A stretch of 64,000 nucleotides of DNA from Hyphomicrobiales bacterium (lineage in GTDB: Bacteria > Pseudomonadota > Alphaproteobacteria > Rhizobiales > Beijerinckiaceae): NCBI GenBank assembly GCA_900470095.1, contig UBZM01000044.1, forward strand, positions 1 to 64,000, read 5' to 3'. A model generated the notes under the pieces. The model did no database searches. It had not been told where the DNA came from and saw nothing but the letters and a program-made list of their open reading frames with translations. The position numbers and the translations under genes were made by a program. Within the stretch, counting starts at the first letter, position 1, and each line of letters begins with the position of its first letter. This document shows positions 1-8,113 of this stretch, in pieces.

Positions 1-72
1 CTGGATGAGATCAACCACGGCTTCGACCTGATGCATGAGGGCAAGTCGATCCGCAGCGTCGTGGTCTACTGA
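1..72 (+). CDS. S-(hydroxymethyl)glutathione dehydrogenase, C-terminal end (partial)
   Basis: Only the last 23 codons lie in the window; the gene enters from the left edge in frame and stops at a TGA. The tail includes FDLMHEGKSIRSVV, the typical carboxyl end of class III zinc alcohol dehydrogenases, which oxidise S-hydroxymethylglutathione formed from formaldehyde and glutathione. The active-site and zinc-binding regions are outside the window, so the call rests on the conserved tail alone. A formaldehyde-oxidising enzyme beside PQQ genes fits alcohol or methanol oxidation. Another zinc alcohol dehydrogenase is the main alternative. Confidence 0.75.
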   Translation: MDEINHGFDLMHEGKSIRSVVVY

Positions 73-102
73 GCGGAGCCCCTCGCCTCGGGCGGCATCT
101 CG

Positions 103-492
103 TCAGAAGCAGCGCAGCTCGCCTTCGATCTGCGCCCGTTTCAGGCGCGCGACCTTCTCTCGCAACAAGGGCATGGAGATGAACATCGAGGCGTTCTGAC
201 CGCCGCGCTGGCGCACGGACATGATCGTCTCGGCCTCTTCATAGGCCTTGTAGGGCAGGACAGAGGCGATCACGTCGATCGAACAGGAGCATTTTTCCAG
301 CGCCGTGCGCGTCTGGCCATTCGCGGCCATGCACCCGAAGATGTAATCGGCGCGTGCGACCGTCGGATAGTCGTTGACCGGCGTCTCAGCTGCGCCGCCA
401 TTGCCCGCAGCCGGGATCGTCGCCAGCAGCGCCCCCGCCAGAGCCGCCAGGAACCTGTGCTGCCGCCCCCCTCTCGTCCCGACCGTGCTCAT
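103..492 (-). CDS. Exported cysteine-containing protein of unknown function
   Basis: This is a 129-residue protein I do not recognise by name. An Arg-rich start followed by a hydrophobic stretch (residues about 13-34) looks like a signal peptide. The mature part has four cysteines: one in FGCMAANG, a CSC pair and one in the C-terminal LRCF. There is no CxxCH haem motif. It overlaps the stop of the upstream 229-residue gene by four bases, so the two are translationally coupled. The position next to pqqCB and a formaldehyde dehydrogenase suggests a periplasmic role connected with PQQ-dependent oxidation, but that is inference only. Confidence 0.75.
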   Translation of the reverse strand: MSTVGTRGGRQHRFLAALAGALLATIPAAGNGGAAETPVNDYPTVARADYIFGCMAANGQTRTALEKCSCSIDVIASVLPYKAYEEAETIMSVRQRGGQNASMFISMPLLREKVARLKRAQIEGELRCF

Positions 493-1178
493 CGCTGGGC
501 CCCAGCGGATTTCAGGATGATGCGCTCCTCGAGTTTCGGCGCATCCGGCAATGTGCTGACGAACCTTGCGGTCATGTCGAGCAGCATGCCGGGCGCGGCC
601 CCAGCCACCAGAATCTCGAACTGGGAATCCTCATAGCCGAGCATCCGCCCGATATTGGTGTCGTCGACGAAGGGCCTGACGGTGATCCGCGTCGCATCCA
701 GCGTCTTGCCCTCGAATTCCACCTTGGTGGCCTCGCTTGTCGCCTTGTCGCGCAGGCCGGCGCGCAGACGGTCCTTGAAATAGGGCGTCGTTCCACCGGT
801 GAGCTGCGCCATGTTGCTCACTGCCCGATCGAGGAAGATGACGAGCACCGGATTGCCGGTCAGATCGGTAATCGACATGGGCTCGCGCGCCCGCTCGCCC
901 GTGAACATGCGAAGGTCGACATTGCGGCTGCCGCTGGTGGCAACGGATCTGACCACGAGCGTGATGTCGTCGCCGAAGGGCTCGCCCAGCCGTTTCGTAT
1001 CGGAGGGCAAGCGTTCAAGGCGATAGGTCAGCTCCGTGCCCGAAGACAGGCCGGAGAGATGAGGACGCTCGAACAGGATATCGACCGGGGTTTCCTGCGC
1101 CTGCGCCGGCCATGGCGCGATCGCCAGCACCACCGCGGCGATCCGGCAGAGCAGGACGGCGAAAGCTCTTCCGCTCAC
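489..1178 (-). CDS. Exported protein of unknown function in the pqq neighbourhood
   Basis: The 229-residue product has a signal peptide ending near the AQAQ at about residues 25-28. The rest is a mixed, probably beta-rich domain with no cysteine after the signal region and no motif I can name. It is transcribed with the 129-residue exported protein through a 4-base ATGA overlap, and lies about 117 bases downstream of pqqC on the same strand, so it may belong to the pqq transcript. A periplasmic, perhaps substrate- or cofactor-handling, role is guessed from context alone. Confidence 0.75.
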   Translation of the reverse strand: MSGRAFAVLLCRIAAVVLAIAPWPAQAQETPVDILFERPHLSGLSSGTELTYRLERLPSDTKRLGEPFGDDITLVVRSVATSGSRNVDLRMFTGERAREPMSITDLTGNPVLVIFLDRAVSNMAQLTGGTTPYFKDRLRAGLRDKATSEATKVEFEGKTLDATRITVRPFVDDTNIGRMLGYEDSQFEILVAGAAPGMLLDMTARFVSTLPDAPKLEERIILKSAGAQR

Positions 1179-1294
1179 GATCGCATCTCCCTGACATGAA
1201 AGCAGGTCGAGCAGGCTACGCGGGAAGCAGGATAAGGCGTGGCGCCGCGCGCAGCAATCAGCTTTGCAGGCTCAGCCGCTCGTGAGCGCGATCA

Positions 1295-2026
1295 TCAGCG
1301 CACCGGCACGAAGGCGCCGGGCGGAATATGTCCAGGCTCGACATAGGCGTGATGCAGCGCATCCAGCATGGCCCAGAGCACGTCGCATTTGAATTCGAGC
1401 GCCGCGATCACCGCCTCCTGCTCGGCCGGCGTACGGGCATGGGCCGTGACATAGGCAAGGGCGGTCTCGACGTCGCGCCGCGCCTGTTCCGGACGGGCGA
1501 TGAAATAGCTCAAGCTCTCCGGGCTGACGAAGTCGTAATGCGCCAGCATGCCTTCGACGCGGTGGCGGATGACCTTTGGCGAAAACAGCTCGGTCAGGGA
1601 GGACGCGACCGCTTCGAGCAGCGGGCGCTCGCGCACGAAATTGACATAGGCCTCGACCGCAAAGCGGGTCGCCGGCAGCACGCCGCGATGGGCCTGCACA
1701 TCGCTGCGTGCCAGGCCCAGGCTCTCGCACAGCCTGAGCCAACGTTCGATGCCGCCTTCGCCGTCCCCCTCGCCATCATGGTCGACGAGCCGCTGGCGCC
1801 AGGCCCGGCGGAGCGCAGGGTCGCTGGTCCGGGCGATCAGGAAGGCGTCCTTCACCGGGATATGCGCCTGGTAAGTGAAGCGGTTGAGAGCCCAAGCCTG
1901 GACCTCGCCCTTCGTGCACTGGCCGGAATGCAGCCGGGTATGGAAGGGGTGCTTGTCGTGGTAGCGCGCCTCTCCGACCTCGCGCAGGCGCTGTTCCAGT
2001 TCCTCGGGCGATAGCAAAGCAGTCAC
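1295..2026 (-). CDS. pqqC: Pyrroloquinoline-quinone synthase PqqC
   Basis: PqqC catalyses the last step of PQQ biosynthesis, the cofactor-free ring closure and eight-electron oxidation by O2. The 243 residues match the family in length and in conserved segments such as YHDKHPFH, QAWALNRF and the EFKCDVLWAMLDALHHAY region near the C terminus. The start is a GTG overlapping the pqqB stop (GTGA), so the two are coupled. No pqqD or pqqE follows: the next 117 bases are non-coding and then an unrelated exported protein begins. Those functions must be encoded elsewhere for the pathway to work. Confidence 0.95.
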   Translation of the reverse strand: MTALLSPEELEQRLREVGEARYHDKHPFHTRLHSGQCTKGEVQAWALNRFTYQAHIPVKDAFLIARTSDPALRRAWRQRLVDHDGEGDGEGGIERWLRLCESLGLARSDVQAHRGVLPATRFAVEAYVNFVRERPLLEAVASSLTELFSPKVIRHRVEGMLAHYDFVSPESLSYFIARPEQARRDVETALAYVTAHARTPAEQEAVIAALEFKCDVLWAMLDALHHAYVEPGHIPPGAFVPVR

Positions 2027-2910
2027 AGCCGCACCTCCATGCCGTCATAGGCCACCGCGATACCCGCGGCTTCGATGATGAGACGCTCCGGCGAACCTTC
2101 GATCAGCGCCGGGTTGGTGTTGTTGAGATGGATATAGATTTTTTGCGCCGCAGGCAGCTTCGCAAGCCAGGACAGCGAGCCGCCATCGCCCGTGATCGGC
2201 ATATGTCCCATCCGCCGGCCGGTCTTCTCGCCGACGCCGCTGCGGATCATCTCGTCATCGGTGAACAGGGTGCCGTCGAAGAACAGCATGTCCGCGCTTT
2301 CAGCCGTGGCGCGAACGCTGTCGGACAAGGCCGCACAGCCCGGGATATAGACGAGCGCGCGTCCATGGCCGCTGATCCGGATGCCGGCCGCTTCGCCCGC
2401 CTCGGACGCGAGCCGGGGCGCGCTCTCCTCGAGGTAGAGTGGTGCCTTGCCGGGAACGGGAAACAGCTCCGCCGTCAGTCCGCCGGCCAGTGCAATGGGG
2501 TTCGCGGGGGTCGCGATCATGCGACGCGCCGGCACCGCCGCGAAGATCGGGTTGGCCTCGATGGCGTCAAGGACAGGTGCGAGCGCGACCAGATCGAAGG
2601 AATGCCGCTCGCGCAGGTTGAGCAGCCCGGCGACATGGTCGATTTCGGCACTGCTGAGAATGACCGTGCCGATCGGCGAATGGCGCTCTGCGCGCGGCCA
2701 GAGGGCCGGCGTCGTCCGGATCTGGCTGCCGAGATCGGGAGACGCGTTCAGAACGGTCCAGCTCTCGCCATCGCCTGTCACTGCGAGGCTCGATTGCGTC
2801 CGCCAGGGCGCGCGGGGATCCCTGCTCCAGGCAAGCGCACAAACCCGGCACCGGCAATTCCATTGCGGAAAGCCGCCGCCAGCAGCCGCACCGAGAACGA
2901 TGGCTTTCAT
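2023..2910 (-). CDS. pqqB: PQQ biosynthesis protein PqqB
   Basis: PqqB is a metallo-beta-lactamase-fold protein, thought to hydroxylate the cross-linked PqqA-derived intermediate before PqqC acts. The 295-residue sequence shows the family start LGAAAGGGFPQWNC with a following CRVC, then NASPDL, the SSAEIDHVAGLL segment in the metal-site position, and GHMPITG and HLNNTNP near the end. The start is an ATG with GAGG eight bases upstream. It sits nine bases after the stop of a 27-codon ORF in the same frame and is coupled to pqqC by a GTGA overlap. Confidence 0.95.
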   Translation of the reverse strand: MKAIVLGAAAGGGFPQWNCRCRVCALAWSRDPRAPWRTQSSLAVTGDGESWTVLNASPDLGSQIRTTPALWPRAERHSPIGTVILSSAEIDHVAGLLNLRERHSFDLVALAPVLDAIEANPIFAAVPARRMIATPANPIALAGGLTAELFPVPGKAPLYLEESAPRLASEAGEAAGIRISGHGRALVYIPGCAALSDSVRATAESADMLFFDGTLFTDDEMIRSGVGEKTGRRMGHMPITGDGGSLSWLAKLPAAQKIYIHLNNTNPALIEGSPERLIIEAAGIAVAYDGMEVRL

Positions 2911-2919
2911 CGGGACGCC

Positions 2920-3003
2920 TCAGGCAGCCGGCTTCCCGCAAGTGCAGGGCGCGAATCCTCGCCTCTCCGGCGCCGCGTCCCGCCCGCTTTCGACCCAGGA
3001 CAT
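2920..3003 (-). CDS. 27-codon ORF in the pqqA position (candidate divergent PqqA-like peptide)
   Basis: A short ORF occupies the place where pqqA normally lies, nine bases before pqqB and in the same frame. A near-perfect ribosome site (GAAGGAG, seven bases before ATG) precedes it. The peptide starts MSW, as several PqqA peptides carry a tryptophan at position 2 or 3, and it is PqqA-sized. However, the essential Glu-x3-Tyr pair is absent; the nearest thing is Glu13-x3-Phe17. It could be a divergent or decayed pqqA, a leader peptide, or a chance ORF. A canonical pqqA elsewhere in the genome would favour the last two. Confidence 0.35.
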   Translation of the reverse strand: MSWVESGRDAAPERRGFAPCTCGKPAA

Positions 3004-3233
3004 GTCCGGCTCCTTCGATTGCGGTGAAAACGGGACGTCTCTTCTTCACGGTCTCGCCGTGTTACTGTCGGATTTGGCTGTCGCTGGCTATCATTGCAGA
3101 GGGCAAGGCTTCGGGCCAGCCCCGGACGGAGGCGAAGCGACCCGAGATCGACTGTTCGACGCCTAGAGCAAGGTGCCCACGAAAATCGAGTGATCCTGCA
3201 CTATTCCAAAGCAACACGAACGGGGAGGATGAC

Positions 3234-3656
3234 ATGCATCTGCTGTGGTTCTTGCTGGCGGGCCTGCTCGGGTTGAGCCAGGCAACGGCCGCCGATCTCG
3301 TGAAAGGCCGGACAAATCTGCCCGAACTGGTGCTCGGGAATGACGAAGGCCGCGACTACGTCGTCTCCCAGAAGCAGATCGAGATGGAATCCGGCAAATC
3401 CTACCGCCTCTCCATCACGGCGAAGGGCGGCAAGGAGTACAAGTTCTTCGCACCCGAATTCTTCCGGAACAGCTGGATCAACCAGATCGTCATCAACCAT
3501 CTCGAGGTGCACATGCAGGGGGCGCCTCATCATCTCGAGTTCGACGATCAGGGCACGATCCATGTCGAGTTCGTGGCGATCCGGCCGGGCGAGTACCCCT
3601 GGTATATCCAGGGCCTCGAGGCTCAGGGCATGACCGGCACCTTCATCGTGAAGTGA
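3234..3656 (+). CDS. Exported cupredoxin-like protein lacking the copper-site cysteine
   Basis: The 140-residue product has a clean signal peptide (residues 1-19, LSQATAA then DLV) and a compact beta-sandwich-like domain. It ends with VEFVAIRPGEYPWYIQGL and MTGTFIVK, the pattern of cupredoxin C-terminal strands. The mature protein contains no cysteine, so a classical type 1 copper site is not possible; the histidines in VHMQGAPHH could bind metal. I chose this ATG because GGGGAGGAT lies just upstream and a signal peptide follows; longer in-frame starts would bury the signal peptide. It is divergent from pqqB and 12 bases upstream of the next gene. Confidence 0.8.
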   Translation: MHLLWFLLAGLLGLSQATAADLVKGRTNLPELVLGNDEGRDYVVSQKQIEMESGKSYRLSITAKGGKEYKFFAPEFFRNSWINQIVINHLEVHMQGAPHHLEFDDQGTIHVEFVAIRPGEYPWYIQGLEAQGMTGTFIVK

Positions 3657-3668
3657 CGGAGGCAAGCC

Positions 3669-3911
3669 ATGCGCATGCTCACCGTCACCTCCGTCCTGAT
3701 CCTGGTGCCGATTCCCGCAATGGCCGATGACAGGTCGGAATGCACGAATGGCATCGTCATGATCCAGGCCGAGATCGCCAGGAAGCCGCCGGCGGCCACC
3801 CTGCGCAAGCTGGAGACGGCGCTCCGCGTCGCGCGGCGCGAAGAACAGGAGGGCGAATTCGACGAGTGTCTCGACGCGGTCAACGACGCCCGTAAGGCAC
3901 TGGGACGATGA
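3669..3911 (+). CDS. Small exported protein with a C-x41-C helical module
   Basis: This 80-residue protein has a signal peptide ending at AMA-DD and then one predicted two-helix module bounded by DRSEC and EFDEC, with exactly 41 residues between the cysteines. The same module, with the same spacing and boundary motifs, forms the N terminus of the convergent 391-residue barrel protein at 3936-5111. The cysteines probably pair in the periplasm. It follows the cupredoxin-like gene by 12 bases and is likely co-transcribed with it. I know no named family for it. Confidence 0.75.
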   Translation: MRMLTVTSVLILVPIPAMADDRSECTNGIVMIQAEIARKPPAATLRKLETALRVARREEQEGEFDECLDAVNDARKALGR

Positions 3912-3935
3912 GCGCCTGCTCGAGCGCGGTCCTGC

Positions 3936-5111
3936 CTAGAACTCATAGGAGATCTTCAGCTTGGCCTGATGGCGGGCGAAGTTGTCGAGATCGAGCCGTC
4001 GGCCTGGTGTGGCTTCCGATTTCCCGGCAATCTGGGTGGAATAGGCCGCGGAGATCGACACGGTCTCGCTGAGCTTGGCGTAGAGAGTCGGGCCGACGAA
4101 GACGGCGTGGCCCTCAAAACTGTTCAACCCAAGCCCGGCATAGGAGCGCAAATAGCGGACCTCGCCGCCGATAAAGACATTGGGGTTGATCTGGAACGCG
4201 AGCGCGCCCGAGAGCCCCAGGAGGGAGGACCGCTCCGCCGACTTGCGGCGCGCGGACGCGACGCATGTCTCCAGGGCGTCGTCCTCGGCATAGGGCTGGC
4301 ACGGCCCGGATGACACGCCTTCCAGGGGCTCGGCTTCGCCATTGAACAGATTCAGGCCGCGCGGGCGGAATTTCTCCAATTCGTAGATCAGGTTAAGACC
4401 GCCGAACAACCTCCTGGGAATAAGCTCGGCATCTAGCGCGATCCGCCCTTCCAGTCCCAAGCCCCGGCCGCGCCCGCCAGCATCCGCATCGCGAAAGCTC
4501 ACGCCCGGCTCGACGATGAAGGTCAGGCCGACGGGCGAGGCGTCTCCCCGCTTGATAGCCTGCCATTTCAACTCGGCGGAAAAGCCACCGAAGCCGCCGC
4601 CGTGGCGATTGTCCAGGCCCGGCACGTCGCGGATCGAGACGCTGTTGCCGACCGCCCCCAACTCGATGCTGAGCCCGTCGACCGGCGCGAACGCAAAGCT
4701 GCCGCCTAGCCCTCCCGTCCGATACCGGCCAAGGCGCTTGCCGAATGCCCCCTCGCCCGCGCCGGAGATTTCGAACTTGCCCTTTTCGAGGATGCTGGTG
4801 CCCTCCGTAAAGCCGAACATGTCCTCGGTTTCGGCGCCCTCCTCCGCCTCATCGTCATCCTTGCCGCTCTTGCCGCCCCCGCTCGCGCTGGCCTTGAGGA
4901 TCCCGGCGCATTCGTCGAACTGGCGCTCGGCGGCCTCGCGCTCCGCCCGGCGCAGCGTGCCGATAAGCGCGTCCTTGTTGGCAGGAACAGGTCTTGCGGC
5001 GGCAGCACTGCGCAGGCGCCCAATGCCGGCGAGGCATTCGCTGCGCTCATCGGCCAGGGTTGGGACTGTGGAGATCAGGAGAGCGGCAATCGCGGTCAGG
5101 CCAAGGCGCAT
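3936..5111 (-). CDS. Outer-membrane beta-barrel protein with an N-terminal C-x41-C module
   Basis: The 391 residues divide into a signal peptide (1-20), a C-x41-C module (about 21-75, ERSEC to QFDEC), a Gly/Asp/Glu-rich linker (about 75-95) and a barrel-like region of alternating strands from FGFTEGTS onward. The protein ends in KISYEF; a terminal phenylalanine is the usual signal for the BAM outer-membrane assembly machinery. Two more cysteines (SGPC and LETC) lie in a probable surface loop. It may be a porin or channel whose periplasmic module matches the 80-residue protein converging on it. The start has GCGAGG upstream. Confidence 0.75.
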   Translation of the reverse strand: MRLGLTAIAALLISTVPTLADERSECLAGIGRLRSAAAARPVPANKDALIGTLRRAEREAAERQFDECAGILKASASGGGKSGKDDDEAEEGAETEDMFGFTEGTSILEKGKFEISGAGEGAFGKRLGRYRTGGLGGSFAFAPVDGLSIELGAVGNSVSIRDVPGLDNRHGGGFGGFSAELKWQAIKRGDASPVGLTFIVEPGVSFRDADAGGRGRGLGLEGRIALDAELIPRRLFGGLNLIYELEKFRPRGLNLFNGEAEPLEGVSSGPCQPYAEDDALETCVASARRKSAERSSLLGLSGALAFQINPNVFIGGEVRYLRSYAGLGLNSFEGHAVFVGPTLYAKLSETVSISAAYSTQIAGKSEATPGRRLDLDNFARHQAKLKISYEF

Positions 5112-5414
5112 GGGACCTCGCGGGAACGATAGGCTGCACCGCTCGCAATGATGAGGCTGATTCGGCTATATGCCGAGCCCAAACTTCACGCCTCGGATGT
5201 CCCGTCTCGCATTGCCCGGCCGTGAACGGTTCAGGCCGCCTTTGGCCTCGGCGATCGCAAGCGCGGCATCTCCGCCACGGCTGCTCCCGACCAAACCGCC
5301 AGCCTCACATCGCCGCGGAAGACGCGGGAGCCGTCCACACAGGACATTGCAACAAACGGCCGCCTCGCCCTTCAGAGAAGCGGCCTGCAATTTTCGCAGA
5401 GCTGGCCGGACGTC
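5112..5414 (-). other. Intergenic stretch between the barrel gene and pcaJ-like gene
   Basis: About 300 bases hold no convincing gene; short ORFs here lack ribosome sites and family features. The part next to 5111 should contain the promoter of the barrel gene, and the part near 5414 contains the hairpin that probably ends the CoA-transferase transcript. Confidence 0.6.
5349..5385 (-). terminator. Probable intrinsic terminator after the CoA-transferase operon
   Basis: On the minus strand GGCCGC and GCGGCC (5385-5380 and 5363-5358) form a stem with a short extra CTC/GAG pairing. It is followed by GTTTGTTG. It lies about 30 bases past the stop of the CoA-transferase beta subunit gene. Confidence 0.5.
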
Positions 5415-6077
5415 TTACGCAGCTTCTCCATTCAGGGCGGTTGCGACCACGAAGGGCGCGCCGGTCTTGGCCTTGACCTCGTCGAGGGTCACACCGGGCG
5501 CCAGTTCGAGCAAGGTCAGCCCGCCCTTCGCCTTGTCGCAGGCCATGACGCACAAATCGGTAACAACAAGGTCGACGACGCCAGCGCCGGTCAGGGGCAA
5601 GGTGCAGCGTTCGAGGATTTTTGGATCGCCATGCTTGTTGGCATGTTCCATCACGACGACGACCTTCTTGACGCCCGCGACCAGGTCCATGGCGCCGCCC
5701 ATGCCCTTCACCATCTTGCCGGGGATGGTCCAGTTGGCGATGTCGCCATTGGCTGCCACTTCCATCGCGCCGAGAATAGTGAGGTCGATATGGCCGCCGC
5801 GGATCATCGCGAACGAGTCGGCCGAGGAGAAGAAGCTGGTTTCGGGCAGCAATGTGATCGTCTGCTTTCCGGCATTGATCAGATCGGGATCCGCCTCCCC
5901 CTCGAATGGGAAGGGTCCCATGCCCAGCATGCCATTCTCGGATTGCAGCGTCACGTTGATGCCGGCGGGGATGTAGTTTGCCACCAGCGTCGGGATGCCG
6001 ATGCCGAGATTGACGTAGAAGCCGTCCTGCAGCTCGCGCGCGGCGCGGGCAGCCATCTCTTCGCGGGTCCAGGGCAT
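5415..6077 (-). CDS. 3-oxoacid (3-oxoadipate type) CoA-transferase, beta subunit
   Basis: This 220-residue subunit carries the catalytic glutamate in SENGMLGMGP (Glu47), which forms the glutamyl-CoA thioester in class I CoA-transferases. LGIGIPTLV and the GGHIDLTILGAMEV segment are also typical. With its partner it would move CoA from succinyl-CoA to a 3-oxoacid. The 3-oxoadipyl-CoA thiolase just upstream argues for 3-oxoadipate as substrate (PcaJ), although acetoacetate (ScoB) cannot be excluded from sequence. The start codon overlaps the alpha-subunit stop by one base (TGATG). Confidence 0.9.
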   Translation of the reverse strand: MPWTREEMAARAARELQDGFYVNLGIGIPTLVANYIPAGINVTLQSENGMLGMGPFPFEGEADPDLINAGKQTITLLPETSFFSSADSFAMIRGGHIDLTILGAMEVAANGDIANWTIPGKMVKGMGGAMDLVAGVKKVVVVMEHANKHGDPKILERCTLPLTGAGVVDLVVTDLCVMACDKAKGGLTLLELAPGVTLDEVKAKTGAPFVVATALNGEAA

Positions 6078-6787
6078 CAGACGGCCTCCCTCTTGCGGAC
6101 AGTCAGCTTCTCGATCCGCTTCTCGTTGATTGTGCTGGTGACGATCCGGTCGACATAGATACCGGGCGTGTGGATGGCCTCTGGATCGAGACTGCCGGCT
6201 GCGACGATCTCCTCGACCTCGACCACCGTCACCTTGGCGGCTGTTGCCATGTTCGGGTTGAAGTTGCGCGCTGTGCGGCGGAAAACGAGATTGCCGGCGG
6301 TATCGGCCTTCCAGGCCTTGATGATCGCCAGGTCCGCCCTCAACCAGGTTTCGCGGACATAGAGGTGTCCCTCGAATTCTTCGACCGGCTTGCCTTCCGC
6401 CACGACAGTGCCGACGCCGGTTCTGGTATAGAAGGCCGGGATACCCGCTCCTCCCGCGCGGATGCGCTCGGCCAGCGTCCCTTGCGGATTGAGCTCGAGT
6501 TCCAGTTCACCTGAAAGATACTGCTGCTCGAACAGCTTGTTCTCGCCGACATAGGACGCGATCATCTTCGCGATCTGCCGGGTCTGCAGCAACATCCAGA
6601 GGCCGAAGCCGTCGGCCCCGGCATTGTTGGAGATCACGGTGAGCCCCTTCACCCCGGACCGGCGTATCTCCGGGATCAGGCTCTCGGGATTGCCGGACAG
6701 CCCGAACCCGCCCGACATGATCGTCATCCCATCGAACAGGACGCCTTCGAGCGCCGCCGCCGGACTGTCATAGATCTTGTCTGCCAT
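6077..6787 (-). CDS. 3-oxoacid (3-oxoadipate type) CoA-transferase, alpha subunit
   Basis: The alpha subunit contains the CoA-binding glycine stretch MSGGFGLSGNPE and the family motif FNPNMATAA near the end. I start it at the second of two adjacent ATG codons (236 residues, MADKIYDS), because GAGAGGAAC then has better spacing; starting at 6790 adds one methionine. A longer frame reaching 6823 has no family support. It forms an operon with the beta subunit and the thiolase: hydrolysis product plus succinyl-CoA gives 3-oxoacyl-CoA, which the thiolase then cleaves. Confidence 0.9.
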   Translation of the reverse strand: MADKIYDSPAAALEGVLFDGMTIMSGGFGLSGNPESLIPEIRRSGVKGLTVISNNAGADGFGLWMLLQTRQIAKMIASYVGENKLFEQQYLSGELELELNPQGTLAERIRAGGAGIPAFYTRTGVGTVVAEGKPVEEFEGHLYVRETWLRADLAIIKAWKADTAGNLVFRRTARNFNPNMATAAKVTVVEVEEIVAAGSLDPEAIHTPGIYVDRIVTSTINEKRIEKLTVRKREAV

Positions 6788-6870
6788 CATGTTCCTCTCT
6801 GCCCTGCACCCGGCCGGGCCCACAGCGGAGCCGCGGTCCGGCAGCGATGACAGGGCTCACTGAAATGCGT

Positions 6871-8079
<1,209 letters not shown>

Positions 8080-8113
8080 CGATGTTCCCGCCTGGTCTCG
8101 CCATCGCACAGAA

